From positions 21,734,474 through 21,798,473 of the forward strand of contig NC_058159.1 in the NCBI RefSeq assembly GCF_020080835.1: 64,000 bases of DNA, in the 5' to 3' direction. Below, in pieces: positions 44,330 to 57,616 of this stretch. The notes beneath the pieces are model-generated. The model saw only the letters and a program-made list of their open reading frames with translations, made no database searches and was not told the DNA's origin. The position numbers and the translations under genes were made by a program. Origin of the DNA: Cotesia glomerata (Eukaryota; Arthropoda; Insecta; Hymenoptera; Braconidae). How positions within the stretch are numbered: the first letter of the stretch is position 1; the number at the start of each line of letters is the position of its first letter.

Positions 44330-46890
44330 ATTACTTTGTAATACGGAGGATTTAATTAATCTGCCTGAGGGAAAGTATGACTTCAAAGTGGCTACGAAAT
44401 AGTTCAAATGTAGACCATTTCCTGCAAATTTTCACTATTGATTTGGTACGAAATGGTGAACATGGATGTTTTATTTCAAATTAAAATCTTATCTATAAGG
44501 TGAGATATAATGAAAAATTGATAAAAAATTTTCTCAAGGATAGTTTAATTTTCTTCAAAATTTACTGCACAGCTTTTCCGTACTTTCAGTAATTTCCTAA
44601 AAATATGTAGTTAAAATTTTTACAGAAAAATCTTTTTGCTTGATCATTCGATTAAAATTACTTCTCATTGTTTGACTTTTAATTGTTCTGAAAATTTATA
44701 AAATACAATAGAATTGATGAGAATTTTTCCAGTGAAAGTTTGCTACAAAACATGTTACAATTTTTGCCAGAATTTGAATGTCAAACTTTGAAAAGCAATT
44801 TTTATTGAACTAAAATAATTTTCTAACAATTTTATTTAATAAACAATCTAATTCATTATAAAAAGAATAATGTGTTGAGTAAATTTTTACATAATTAATT
44901 TTTATATAAAATTATTTAGACTAGCCAAAAGACATTTTATACAAATGTAGAAAATTTTTTAAAATATCTGATGAATGATGATTTTCGATTATTTCATCGA
45001 TAACGTAATACATTGTTAAAGATAAAAAAAATATAAGTAAATAAACAAAACAAATCAAAGAACTGTACTGAAAAAAATTAAAAAATTGGTAATTGGTAGA
45101 TTGATTTTTAAAAAAGGGTACTTGAAGTTAATAGCTATTTTTTAAGGTAAAAAAATCAACTTTTTTAATTTAAGTCTCAAGAATTTTTTACTGTTGAAAA
45201 TTATAATGAGAGAGTTTTTATCGTCGGTAGGTTGGGTACAAAGCGGGACAAGTTGCAATGATTGACGTTTAGTTTATATAAATTCCAATAAAATGTGATC
45301 TGATAATCCAATTAAAAGTTTCGGTCGCTTAACATCTTGGAAGATACTTGAGAGTATAAAAAAAGTTATTTGAAACATGAAATTTTTATAGCTTCCCCAG
45401 AGATTCTTAGATGACTCTGATAATTTAATTAAAAAAATATTTTTTTTAAATATTATACATCCATTTATTTGCTCCCCAAATAATAATAATGGTTATTTTT
45501 TATTAGTTATTAGTTTAAGTGACGTGCTTCATTCTTTAATTAAGGTATAATGATAGTAAAAAATATGTAGAAGCTTAACTGTTTTATACTCTGTAATTAA
45601 TTATAATATCTGACAGATCAAATTATTAAACATAATTGTTTATTAAGGTTTATTTAAAATTAATATCAAATTTCCGTAGTATAAATTTTTTTAGAGATCA
45701 CATAAACATTTGTAGGTTTTTTTTTTTACGTGTCAAAATTCATCTTTTTTTATGAATATCATTTAGTTTTTTCGGAGGATCGTTGAAAAAATTATTATAA
45801 CGTTGATTCGATAGAAATTGGTATTATATTATTAAACTGTACTTTAATTGCCAAGATTTATGCTCGTCTTAGTTAATTTGATTCCATAAAAACTTTTTTC
45901 CGTAATTGAGGATTTATTAATTATTTTATTTCAAGTGTTGGTTTTTCCAACCCTAAAGCCAAATAAAACTGCTGGGAGATTTATGCGTCAGAAATTTTAT
46001 TAGATATCCGTCTGGCATGAAAAGTAAATTGTATTATTTTCATTCCAGAGAACTGACTTTCAACAAATTTTAGGTTCAATGGAAATTTTCCACCGTAAAA
46101 AAATAAAAAATAAAAAAAAGCGGAAAATTTCATGTTATTTTTATTCTACTTTTTAATACATATATAGCAATTCATCATAATTAAAAAAAAATCAACTTCT
46201 AAAGTTGAAACTTTCAAGTTAACTCAAGTTAAAATTTTCAAAGGTAACAAGGTTGATCACCTGAAAAATTTCATATGTGTTTTTATGAAACAATTTGACT
46301 GATACCGTAGCTAGAAAGAATTTTATATTCCTACAAATTGATCACGGTTTAGGGCTATTGCACGACTCATGATGCGAAGCATTAAAAAGTGCTTTACGAT
46401 CGAAAAATTTGGTTTTCCTCGATTTCGCAACTATTTAATTAATTACATGATTCGTAATCCACGTAGTCTAATTAATGAGCGCATCATTCGATAGATAAAT
46501 TAATGGAGATTAATTCTGTTATTGATAAAAATCAATTTAAGATAAGAGAACCAGAAAAAAATATCTAAATAGTTAAAAGGAAATTCCTGCCAATCAGCAC
46601 ATTTTCCGTTTGAAACACCCTCACTTGCGTAAAAGTTCACGAATTTAATCAGTTTTTTTTTATTAGCTTGATATCCACTTTGTGGAGATTGGTATTGCAA
46701 ATGGTCATCTTACTTAGTGATGTTAATCGTTATTACTGAAAAACTAAAATAATAAAAAATACACATGAGTGTTTGTACACCTATATATATCCGTATCAGT
46801 AGATGTTTTACCGACGTCCATGACAGTTGATGCTGGCGCACACTCAGTGCCCATGATCAGTTTAAAACACCGTGCGATATTTGAAATAAA
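44330..46890. other. AT-rich non-coding sequence
   Basis: No ORF with a domain, repeat end, or tRNA found. Sequence looks like ordinary intron or intergenic DNA. Confidence 0.4.
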
Positions 46891-46911
46891 AAAATAAATA
46901 AAATAAAAAAA

Positions 46912-47628
46912 AAATTAGGAAAACGGTTGACCCTGAAGGCCATCCTTGCAACTTCCCGTTACTTTCGTAATTAAGCGCTCAAAATTGCACCTATTACGTT
47001 TTTGAGCTCTTCGAGCTCAAAAATATAATTTTTGTGTAGTTTTGAGCTCTCCGAGCTCAAAAGTCTGATAGAAGTTTAAAAAGACACTACACGGAAAGAT
47101 TAGAACCCAAGTGGTTCGTGTTTTGCACCAGACTCAGTCGTGTGCAAGAAAAAATGGAAGAAAAATTAGTTTATACCAGACTGAGTCGTGTGCGCACACG
47201 ACTCACTCGTGTTCTGCACCAGACTCAGTCGGGTGCTGCACCAGAATACGTGCATAATAACCACTCTGGCGCCGCACACGACTGAGTCTGGTGCAAAACA
47301 CGAACCAGTCGGATTCTAATCTTTCGGTCTGATCAATTTGTGTTTAAAAGTATATCATAGGATTTAAAAAACCGCGTCAAATGCCGCCAACCGCATGAAA
47401 ATCGGTTTATTCATTCAAAAGTTATTGCGGTTTGAAAATTCAAAAAGTGTTTTATCAAACTTCTATCAGACTTTTGAGCTCGGGAAACTCAAAATTACAC
47501 GAAAATTATTTTCTTGAGCTGGAAGAGCTCAAAAACGTAATAAGTGCAATTTTGAGCGCTTAATTATAAAAGTAGCGGGAAGTTGCGGGGATGGCCTTCA
47601 GGGTCAACCGTTTTCCTAATTTTTTTTT
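46912..47628. mobile_element. Family M foldback: two 3' ends tail to tail
   Basis: Begins AATTAGGAAAACGGTTGACC and ends GGTCAACCGTTTTCCTAATT, so both termini are the 3' end of family M. Each arm has ACTTCCCG or CGGGAAGT and the GAGCTC palindromes. The 5' part with its microsatellite is absent. A CACGG-type MITE lies at 47090-47327. Confidence 0.7.
47090..47327. mobile_element. CACGG-type MITE with CACCAGACTCAGTCGTG arms
   Basis: Left end CACGGAAAGATTAGAACC, right end GGATTCTAATCTTTCGG. The inner arms GTGGTTCGTGTTTTGCACCA and TGGTGCAAAACACGAACCAG are inverted. The right terminus reads CTTTCGGTC and has lost the expected CCGTGTA. Confidence 0.6.
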
Positions 47629-47639
47629 TTTTATTTATC

Positions 47640-48290
47640 GAACAAATGAGCATTATAAGTCGTGCGCTTTTGGATTTGCCAAACTTTTTGTTTCTACAAA
47701 CATTTTATTATAAGGAAACATGTAATAGTATCTTGTGTGACTAGTGCGGTAAGTTGTCGATTATCCATGAGAGCTAAATTGAGCGTCCAAACCAAGTGAG
47801 TGCGCTCATTCGCTCGAGTGGGCAATCGACAAGACCGCACGAGTCGCAGATATTATTTTTTATCACAAATACGACGATAAATTCCGGTACAAAGTTCGGA
47901 TCCGAAGGCAAAGTCCCTCCAGACAGAAAATAAAAATTGAAAGTTATAATTAAAAAGTAAAAAGTTTTGAATGACAGCAATAACTTTACAAACAAAAATG
48001 AACATGTGTTTGATATAAATTAGTTAATTATTTTCATATTAATTTAAATATATTAAAAAATTGAATCAAATTATTAAGAGTTGAGGAACAATTTTTTAAT
48101 TCTTTTATTCAGGATTAAATTTTCTTCAATGCTAAAATAAATTGATATATTTCATGCAAATAGATATAGTGACAATAATAATTTTACCCGGATAAAATTT
48201 GATTCTAGAATGAAAAATTGACGCTAAATTGCTATTTGTTTCAATCTTTTAGCATAAATCAATTTTGAATCAGTTACTTCAACCTTACTT
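47640..48290. other. Non-coding sequence
   Basis: No supported gene. The minus ORF 47774-47995 has one hydrophobic stretch but no domain, splice context or homolog that I recognise. Confidence 0.35.
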
Positions 48291-48295
48291 TTACG

Positions 48296-48574
48296 CACCT
48301 AGGAAGGAAAGTAGGGCATTCCAACCCGCGTGGAGAATTGCCGCGGGTAGCAAACGCGCGGAGTGGAACGTTTAAACTGAAATCTTCCCACGAAAACAAG
48401 AGCACAAAATTTGAACTTTTAGTTACAAATATGATGAAAAATAGTATACGTGCCAGCGAGAAAAGTAGGATATCTCAATCCGCGTGTTTGTCACCCTCGC
48501 CTTCGGCTGCGGAGATAATTTTACACGCGGGTTGGAATGTCCTAATTTCCTCCCTCTGTGCGTAATATACTATT
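48296..48574. mobile_element. Foldback with AATAGTATA element inside
   Basis: GCACCTAGGAAGGAAAGTAG then GGCATTCCAACCCGCGTG at the left is inverted to CACGCGGGTTGGAATGTCC then TAATTTCCTCCCTCTGTGC at the right. Within it AATAGTATACGTGCC (48440) and GCGTAATATACTATT (ending 48574) are the AATAGTATA-family ends, and the core TCGCCTTCGGCTGCGG is the GC-rich hairpin. The ORF 48338-48565 reads through this. Confidence 0.55.
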
Positions 48575-49980
48575 AAGGGTAGCTACAAATTTTAAAAATC
48601 GTCAAAATAGATTTTTTTTCTGTTTTCAATTTTATTTTTAGTCATTGTAAAATTTTTAAGGTTAAAAACTATGTACATTCTGAAAATTTCGATATCTTGA
48701 TTTTCAAAGGTTACTCAAGATTTGAAAAATAAAAAAATGTTTTTGATTTAAGAAGGAATTAAACAAAAATGAAATGTAGTTCTTCAAATTGTATTTAATT
48801 ACCAAATAAAAATTTTAAAATAATCAGAAAATAAAAGATTATTTGAGTCAATCGATTTTTTGTTGGATGCCGAATATATTTGTCATTAAAAGTGTAATAT
48901 TTATACTTAGATTTTTGACTATATTTCTTATGAAAAGAAAAATTAAAAACATAAAAAATGCCATTTCTTACGTTATTGAAAATTTTTACGAATCTTAAAC
49001 GATCCCTAAAAATTTTTTTTTAGCTGATCTTAGAAGAGGGCTCATGGAACATGATAAACTGACATATTTTCATAATAGACTTGAAAAATAAAAAAAACGT
49101 CTTTTTTTTTGCGCCACCTTACATATGGTGAAAACTAGGCTTTAGTAGTAAAAACCTTATAAATTAAAAATTAATTAAATACTTCCATGTCTCAATTTGA
49201 CTACTTTAAAAAATTTAGATCAGCTTCGGAAAGTATTGTACATCAAATTCAATTACTCAGATTAACCATGTATAAGTTTTAATATAACGGTAATGTCTGC
49301 ACACTGATGTTCTTGGTATTCCTACAAGGAAGATAATGAATCTTACTAATTAAGCTACAACAAACTAATGAAGAAAATAGTAAGGATTACAATTTGAAGC
49401 AGAATTTTATCATTAAAATCTAAAATCCTTTATATAAGAGATTCTAGCTCTATAACCAGTTTTACTCAAAATGCTCTCATCACTTGGACAAGATTAAATT
49501 AGCTTTAAGTGTCAAAGTATCTTAAGTGGGTTCAAACTGCTACTAGTTCAAATTCAATTGAAATATTTTTTTATTCTATTTTAATTGAATATAAGGTAGG
49601 GATTTATAGAAACTAACTTTGAATCAAAAGTAGTCTGATTGGGTATTTAGTTAGAGGCACGTTGAAAAGTGGCTCAATTTGTGAGAACAACTAAACTTGA
49701 GAAGCTCTTATCAGTTGACTTTTCCGTAAACTGTTAATAAACTCGCGTAGACAGTAAAATTGATTTCAGAGTTGAACATCTTTTAAGCTCCTTTTAACCT
49801 TTTGTTAATAACTACATTGATCTTGTATTACTATCGTATTATTTAGAAATAGCCGATAATCGTAAAAAAGTATTAATCATTCACGGTCAATGTTCAAAGA
49901 GGCTTCTTATTGGCATACTTTATAGTGTTAGTAGATTTTTACAAAAATTGTCATTTGTTAAATAAATCATATAAATTTAT
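48575..49980. other. AT-rich non-coding sequence
   Basis: No supported gene or repeat end. Confidence 0.4.
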
Positions 49981-49991
49981 ACGTCTACACA

Positions 49992-50695
49992 GTGAAAGAT
50001 TTTTTGTTATTGCATCAAAAAAAAGATAGCGAGTCAAATGTAACAGAGCTGATTAAAAAAGTCAAGTATTTCACTTTTTTATTCTATAAATTAAGTAATT
50101 GGCTACACCCATCTATACTGAAAACAATATATCATGGTCTTTTCGAAAGTGTTATAAACTATGGAATTATTGCTTGGGGTGGTGCATATGATAATACGTT
50201 GAAACCTATTGTAAATTTACAGAATAAATTGATAAATAAAATGAAAATAGAAAATGAAATGTTAGTACCTTTAAAAATCAACCAGTTTTTTGTTGTGAAT
50301 GTGCTTACTTATTATTTTACAGATTGTAAATTAATGCACTCTGGGAGGTTTATAAACACACGTAATAGACAGATAACTTTACGAAAATTAATAAAACTTT
50401 AAGTACCAAAATCTAAAAGCTCTTGAATGCAAAAAGAACTTATTAAGCAAGAATTTTGGGAGGTGGATTAGATCTATTGAATTATAAATTAAGATAGTAT
50501 ATTAGTTAGCAAAATATTGTATAATTAGTTGTAAGAAAACTTATACTTTGTACATTGCATTAGCTAATGAATTTCTTAATTCGATGTATATATAATTGAA
50601 TATTATTGTATTTTTCTGGTGTCTATGCACAGGTGTCATGCACCTCTATAGAATGTATATCAGAAGTAAAAATAAATAAATAAATAAAAATAAAA
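49992..50695 (+). mobile_element. 5'-truncated LINE fragment, RT C-terminus and 3' tail
   Basis: The frame 49992-50402 contains LIKKVKYFTFLFYKLSNWLH, then HGLFESVINYGIIAWGGAYD and LQNKLINKM, a pattern typical of the region after the reverse transcriptase in Jockey/CR1-type non-LTR elements. The ORF ends at 50402 and about 250 bp of 3' UTR follow, with an AAATAAATAAATAAATAAAA tail at about 50668-50690. The catalytic RT core is missing. It is a different subfamily from the element at 34.6-36.9 kb and sits on the opposite strand. Confidence 0.75.
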
Positions 50696-50699
50696 ATTT

Positions 50700-53670
50700 A
50701 TTTGTTAAATAATTAACACTTTCGTGTTTTGATTTAACACGACAGTATCAAATTGATGCTCAAAAATGTTAAATATTTTACAAAACAATCTCTTACACTA
50801 ACTTTTTTTGAGACAAAGTATCCATATAGTGTAAATGCTATTAATTAAAAAAAATAGTCATACTAAAAGCCACTTTTGATTAAAGAGAAATATTCTTGAT
50901 TCAAGAAAATTATTTTAAAGAGGACCTGATATTTTGATACAATTGCTCGTATTGAAACTCGTTTTCTTAGGATAGAGAAGTTAGAATTCTAGAATCAAGA
51001 GTAATGTATTATCTTCGTAAGATACAATGAAATTCTTCACCGAAAAACATTATTCCTTTCAACTGAAAATAATTTCGTATTCTTTTAGAGCAGCATAGTA
51101 AAAAAAAACGAATAAAAAAAATTTTTTTTAGAGAAAGATATTTTTGAATAAAATATAAATTACCTAATTTGAAAATAGGATTAAAATTTTTTAATGACAA
51201 ACTTTTTCTGTTTGTCTTCAAGTGTTATTTTCTTTATTCGTGAGTGAATTTCTTGAATTAATTTAAACTTAATATCTTGAAACAAAAGTGAAATTTCAAA
51301 AATAATATTTTTCTTAAATTAAGTCAATTTTTTTTTCTTTTTTTCAGTATAAAACGACTATATTACCTCGGCCATAATATTCTTCAGTCTCGGAAAAATA
51401 GAATAAAATAAACACAACGAAATTTTGTTATCAACACAACAAAAATAGTTTTCATAGTTTGTGACTAAAATAACTTAAGCAGAAAATAAAATCTTATTGT
51501 TAAAGTTGAATAGAAAAGTAGGCCCGAAATTGATAACATAAATACTGTGCAGCGGACGGTGGTCCACAATTTATGGGCATTGTAATGACCCTTAATGTTC
51601 GCGAGTAGTTTGAGGAAGAGGTAATGAGCGTTAGGGTGTGGAAAAAGAGGGCACGCTCTTGTCTGCGATCCTGAGAAAGAGAACTCTAGTATAAGGATAG
51701 AACACCTTTTCCAGTTCTAGCACAAGGATACCAATAACAACAGCCGAGAATGTCGCTAATTTTCTTATGCATCTCCTCAACCTCCAGCCTTACTTTTTTC
51801 CACTATTTTATCCCATTCATTTGCACTAGGATGTATAATAAATTGTCAACGTAAATCCGTTCAATTTAGCCCGACTATACTGTAGGCTACTCCACTACTC
51901 TATTATTTTAATTTTATATTCCTGGTTTCTTCACTTTTTTCAGCTATTACGGTCTTTTTTATAAAGTTTTTTTGCCATTTAAATGACGAATGGCCTCATA
52001 AGCTATTCATCAACATGGTCATTCCGATTCTGTCTTCATTCTTATGCAAAATATACCACATCCTATGGATCATTACGAATGTCAAGGACAGAAATTTAAC
52101 GTTCGCTTAATGTTATCAATGTTTTTTTTTTTTCTCTTCTTCCATAGCGTAGTACAGTACAGCATATAATACTCTTAATAAATTATATTTCCTATTCATT
52201 TCTCTTTATCGTATTTCTGTTTCACCTTTCTTCGTTCTCCCGATGCTAATGTTGATGTTAATACTTTTTATTTTCTCTTATTTCTTTCACTATTTTTTGT
52301 TTATTCGAGTTGAGTAATGAGATGTTATATAAATCATGACATTCCACAGAATGGTTTTGAACGAACCGATGTTTAATCTCAGTAAAGTTCTTGACTAGAC
52401 ACAGTTACGTGGAGTAGTGTGCATAGTATTCGCAAACGCGCGGTAACTGTCCAAATACGATACGTCGGTATAGATGTTCGAAGGCTATCAATAACGAGGG
52501 TATTCAAGTTACAATCCTACATCTCGTTCTTGTCGATATATCTTGTTTAGGTTGTTTGCCTGTCTCTCTTGTCTAATTATACAACGTCAATCAATTGTCC
52601 ATTGTTTGATAACTCCTAAAATAATAAATATCTAAATTGATAACATTTTTCATACTCACCTTCTTATTTCTTCTTTTCATTTGTGAATAGTACAACTTTT
52701 TTTTATTCATAAGAAGAGTGTAATAGATTTTTATAATCAATCAATTAATTATTTTGACGTCCATTATTTCAATCATAATTAGACTTTTGGATTTATTATT
52801 ATCAATTTATATCACTCAAGGCAGCTATCAACAATGAATAATTTTGTTTTGGATTTATTACACTTAGAAATAAAAATACTTCTGGTAAGAAAATTTTCTT
52901 GATGCAAGAATATTATAAATAATTGATAATTATTGAGAAAAATTGATCAAAGCGATTAAAAGAGTTTTTATTTAATTCAAGTAAATCTATTGGTATGAAG
53001 CATAAATTTATATTGATATTTTTTTTTATCAAAAAATTAATAAATTAAATTCTTGAGCCAATAAATCCTGGATAATAATTTTTTTTTCTTTGTATGTTAT
53101 TCGCAAAAACATTCTAGAAATTATACTAGACTCATACGTGTAACTTGGATCCTGATGAATTGCTCAACAGTCAAATTGTCTAAATCGTGTATCAAAATCC
53201 ATTAAATTTTATTTTTATCGGTGTGTTCGACAATTCTTCCACCACTTTTACGATTTAAGCAGAATAGATTTTTTTAATTATAGGAAAGTGTATTTTCATA
53301 ACTTACCACTTCAATAACTTTAAAACGATGAGTAACAGAAAAAATTCTTTAAATTGCCTCTTGAGCTTTTCCTAGAAATAAACTTCTTTCATCATCTTGA
53401 ATCTTTAATAATCTCTTACAAAAGTTTATTTTTATAATAAATTTTTATCACTACGTAATACAACAAGAAGAAAATTTAGAATTTTTTAATAGTTTGTTGG
53501 TTCTATAAGCTAGTTCGATCGTATCTTTTATTGAATTATTGGTTGCTGATCTCACCATAGTAATATTATTTTACCTGTCTGACTGTTTTACTGTCTTATA
53601 TTGTTGAGCTGTGCCGGAATAAATTAAAAAAAAAAAAAAAAATAAAAAAAAAGTATCTGAGTTTTAGTCA
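50700..53670. other. AT-rich non-coding; CTTGATTCAAG words; a more complex unique stretch at 51.5-52.6 kb
   Basis: 50870-51350 and 52860-53095 hold CTTGATTCAAGAAAATT-type words. 51530-52600 is less AT-rich, unique, and might hold regulatory sequence, but no exon or ORF can be supported. Confidence 0.35.
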
Positions 53671-53679
53671 TAGTGGTGA

Positions 53680-53757
53680 GGGATCAGGTAGCTTAAACGG
53701 TAAACTACCTGACATGTAATAGTGGAGATCCAGGTTCGATTCCTGACTTATTTACGA
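53680..53757 (+). ncRNA. tRNA-like Pol III unit
   Basis: An A-box-like TAGCTTAAACGG and a B box GGTTCGATTCC with T-arm-like CAGG/CCTG. The anticodon-arm region reads CCTGACATGTAATAGTGG, sharing GACATGT with the units at 5009 and 32106. Acceptor strands do not pair as in a tRNA. It is preceded by a poly(A)-rich run at 53627-53650. Confidence 0.5.
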
Positions 53758-53759
53758 TC

Positions 53760-54735
53760 ATCATTTTTTTACAATGATTTTTGCTACAATGAGTAGAAAT
53801 TGTCTTTTTATATTTATTATAATGTCCTCTCTGAGGATTGATCAACAAAATAAAGAATCAATCTTAGCCAATAAAAGAGTATATGATAAATATGGGCTGT
53901 TTATCATAATCTTCAATTGATTAAACTTTATTTAAAATTCGTTTTAAAATTATCCAAACTATGTACTTTTTGATTAAAAATGTCCAAAAATCTTTGAGTT
54001 AAATTTTTTTTAAATCATAAATCATAATTTTTATTTTTTACAGTCACACAATGAATGCAGGTTGTTACACAGTAAAAATTTTTTTATTATTATGTAAAGT
54101 GTAAAAATTTTTGTGTCAAATATTTAACGTTTTAGTGTGTTGATTTATTACAATCGTTTGTTTTGTTTGATCAATCCGTTTTTCGACGCACTAAAATGTT
54201 ATTCGATACTTAAGTAACACCTTTACCAATGTTACATTAACACAGAGCTGTATTACTTTTAACACAGAGCTGAGTTACTTTAAATATAGAGCTGTGTTAC
54301 TTTTATCGTTGCATTATGGATTATGTTGAATTAAGGTAATTCTTCGTGGTATAGTGTATAATCAGAGAGCATTCACTACTGTCGAAAGGTTAATAATATT
54401 GTCAAATCATTATTTACCACAAAAATACTATATAAAAATGTTTAAATTATTATATATCTACAACAACACGAAAAAATGCTACTTTTTTTTTAACTTCCCA
54501 CTAAGAAAATTAAAATTTTTTTTTTATTGATTAATCAAAAAAATATTCTTTTTTATTCTGCTCGTTTTTTTTTTTTCCAATTCTGTAGAGGAATTTTTTA
54601 ATATGACAAAAAATATTTGGGTACTCAAAAAGTTTTACATGCTTTAAATAAAAAGTAAGCCTGACGATCGCGAATTTTGTTTTTTAAAATTTTGCTTTCG
54701 AAATCATCAAAAATTCTGAAACTTCGAGATTCATT
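53760..54735. other. AT-rich non-coding sequence with a family M 5'-end fragment
   Basis: AACTTCCCACTAAGAAAATT at about 54491 resembles the start of family M but decays at once. Before it, 54180-54310 repeats CACAGAGCTGTGTTAC-like words. No gene. Confidence 0.4.
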
Positions 54736-54739
54736 GGTA

Positions 54740-55301
54740 AATGAGCTCTCCGAGCTCAAAAAGATAACTTTTCTATGCTTTTTAGCTTTTCGAGCTCAAA
54801 AGTCTAATAGAAGTTTGATAAAACACTATTTTTTGAGTTTTCAAACTGCAATATCTTTTGAATGAATGAACCGATTTTCTTGCGGTTGGTGGCATTCGAC
54901 GCAGTTTTCTAAGCCTCATAATGAATCTTTAAGTTTGAATTGATCAAACAAGAAATTTCGGAGTAATTCCGAAAAAACACTTTTTTGGGTTTTCTTTCCT
55001 GCACGATATCTCTCGAACAAATCAACCGATTTTGACCGGATTAGCGGCAATCGACGTGGTTTTTCAAGGTTAAGAGCTGAGTAGTTTTTGGAGTTGATCG
55101 ATAGAGCCGTTTGAAAGTTATTTCAAAAAAACCACTTTTGAAAAAATTTTTTTTTAGTTTTTTTTAGATTTTTCGAAATCCATCGTTCCAATTCGAACCA
55201 AATTGTATTCAAAATCTAAGTTTGGCCAAGCCCTTTCGAATGGCACCAACTGCGATAAAATCGTTCTAACCGTTCAAAAGTTATAGGAAGTGTACATACT
55301 T

Positions 55302-55333
<32 letters not shown>
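54740..55333 (-). mobile_element. Family M repeat, minus orientation
   Basis: Reads on minus from a (TG)n tract ((CA)n at 55303-55333 on plus) through AACTTTTGAACGG-type blocks and CGAT(C)GCCGCTAA motifs to GAGCTC palindromes at 54740-54800. Its 5' start lies beyond the (CA)n tract and is lost near the assembly gap. Confidence 0.7.
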
Positions 55334-55335
<2 letters not shown>

Positions 55336-55413
55336 GGGGCAGAAGAGATACTGCTACCGGGCACGTCTCCCCGAGCGGATGGGAGAACGCCAGAGCCATA
55401 TAAACACCTGAGT

Positions 55414-55513
55414 NNNNNNNNNNNNNNNNNNNNNNNNNNNNNNNNNNNNNNNNNNNNNNNNNNNNNNNNNNNNNNNNNNNNNNNNNNNNNNNNNNNNNNN
55501 NNNNNNNNNNNNN
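55414..55513. other. Assembly gap, 100 N
   Basis: Exactly 100 N. To its left are a (CA)n tract and a short GC-rich stretch; to its right is the right half of a near-perfect hairpin element whose full copy is at 38569-38714. Microsatellite plus hairpin is a likely cause of the assembly break. Confidence 0.98.
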
Positions 55514-55603
55514 TCGAGGAACCTATATTTGCGAATATAGATATACAAATACATGGAGTGATCATATACTGGTACATGATCATATACTGGGGCTTTTACC
55601 TTA
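55514..55603. mobile_element. Right half of the AGGTAAAAGCCCC hairpin element
   Basis: GATATACAAATACATGGAGT to CTGGGGCTTTTACCTTA matches the right arm of 38569-38714. The left arm is presumably in the gap. Confidence 0.7.
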
Positions 55604-57040
55604 TAAAGTCTATTATTATTAGCTATTATAATAGGTAAATATTGATACAGAAATCATCGAGTTATTACATATTTTTATTAAACCATAATAGTTAACCCCA
55701 TATGAAATATATTAAAAAGTAATTATCAATTATTGAAACCAGCGAAATGTATAGTGTTTGTAAAAAAATATTATATAACATAACTTTTTGTTATTCTGGG
55801 ACAAAAATTGCACCGTTGAATAACTCTCTTGGGAAGGATATTCCACTTTGGAGTTGGTTACGACACTGTGCCGTGGTTCTAACGGCATATTAACGCGCTA
55901 AAGTATCTTTTTATTTTTTCCTATCTTTCCTTTTTCTCTCGTTCTGTCTCCATTTAGCTTTAACTATCCCGCATTATAGCGGTCTTTTTTTCCTCACTGG
56001 GAAGCAAAGAACCAGGCTTGCACCCCAGCCCCTTCTCCGAGGTCCTTGCTAAACCACCTCACGCTCGCTTCCTCACGGAAAAATATGCATGTGTATTTTT
56101 ATGAAAGCCAAGTGTATAAACTTTTGAGACATTAAATTTACCGAATTCCACCGCTAAGAGAAAATACGTTTAAAAGAATAAAAAAATCATACAATAAAAT
56201 ACCGATACGTAATGTCAAAATTAATTATTTCGAACGCGCAGGAAAAATTTAGACCGAATAAGATAAACAAGAAACAATAATGATTATTATAATATTCCAC
56301 ATTTTTATTTATAACGATCAAACTTATTTACGATTGCCTATTACTGAAAAATAAGTTTTTCCATATTAATTAAAACCACTATTTAATTAAAAATATTTTT
56401 TACTAATTATAAGTTATATGTAGAAGTATTCATTAATTAATAATTTGTTAATTAATTAAAATTTTTAATAATGTTAATTGAAGAGTTTTGATTACGTTTT
56501 ACTGGATTTATTTTAGTTTTTAATTTATTACTTCGATTCCAACGCTTCCGTATGAGCATCATAGTATTACATCTGATGATTAAATTAGTGAAATACCAAT
56601 TAAATATCATACAAGTCGTCGAATTGAATCTGAGATAGGATAATTAATTCACAAGCTTTTATTCATTTGGTAAAAAGTTTTATTTATAGATAATGCGACC
56701 TATATTGGGAAAAAATTCAAACTTTTTGTGGTCTTCATATTTTCTGCATTCAATAAAATAATTTATTGGAAATTTTATATTCAGTTTACGTTCATTCAAG
56801 AACTTTGGTTTCATTAAAAATGAAGGCCTTGCAATGTAGAACATTTTTTGGAGTTTAAATCTCTGGTAAAATTTACATTGCTATAAATTATATTCTGCAT
56901 ATATCATTGAATTTAAACAAATATATCAACTTAATTTAATTTTATTTATCAGCAGTTTTAAACAGATCTAGAAATTATTTGTCAATCTATTTATTTATAT
57001 ACGGATTTCTAGTGTACAGGCGTAATAACGCCCTTTAACA
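55604..57040. other. AT-rich non-coding sequence
   Basis: No gene, RNA or repeat boundary recognised, apart from a less AT-rich stretch at 55830-56080. Confidence 0.35.
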
Positions 57041-57079
57041 CCCTAAGCCTTATTCTGCTTAGTTAACTCTGCCTTATCA

Positions 57080-57330
57080 TTGCGGCTGTGGACCGACTTG
57101 TGCCTTCTGTACCACATTTGCCCTGATCCTCGCCACTCGGCTATTGGAACAGTAACATGGGAAAACCACAGAAAAAACCCATGTTAGTATAGTCGGAGCT
57201 TGGTTAAATCTACAGTGATTGATAAGAAACTCTTCTTTATCGACCACTGGAGCATTAGGCCCCTCTCCTAGTGTGCAGAGATCCCTCGCGCTAGCCAACG
57301 CTGACTAGAGTGGTCACCCATTCAAGTATG
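57080..57330 (-). mobile_element. Interspersed repeat, second copy
   Basis: Matches 25480-25740 at most positions; the best block covers GATTGATAAGAAACTC to GTGGTCACCCATTCAAG. A minus ORF (57077-57298) runs through it but its frame is not kept in the other copy, so it is not taken as coding. Confidence 0.65.
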
Positions 57331-57341
57331 GAAGCCGGGTT

Positions 57342-57470
57342 GGCTCACGGCAGACTTATAGCTAAGTGGCGCCGCTCACGGCCACTTTCAATATTTGCAC
57401 AAGTCCATACGACCACTTCCAACATGTGCACACACCCACATGTGCACATGTGCGTGGAAATGCAGGTATC
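57342..57470. mobile_element. Diverged half of the GGCTCACCG inverted-repeat family
   Basis: GAAGCCGGGTTGGCTCACGG, AAGTGGCGCCGCTCACGG and CACATGTGCACATGTGCGTGG follow in the same order as the arm of 18294-18919 (AGCCTGGTTGGCTCACC, AAGTGGCGCTCC, CACTTGTGCACTTGTGGAGG). Confidence 0.45.
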
Positions 57471-57616
57471 TACCCTATTGACTCGCGATAACATAAACTA
57501 TGTTTATTTTTGTCTCTCTTTTAAAACGGACAAATTTTTTGAACGACTTCGACAATCGACGTCATGAAGAGGTTAGAATAAATTATAATTTTGTTTGTTT
57601 CCGAAAAAAATTGACA

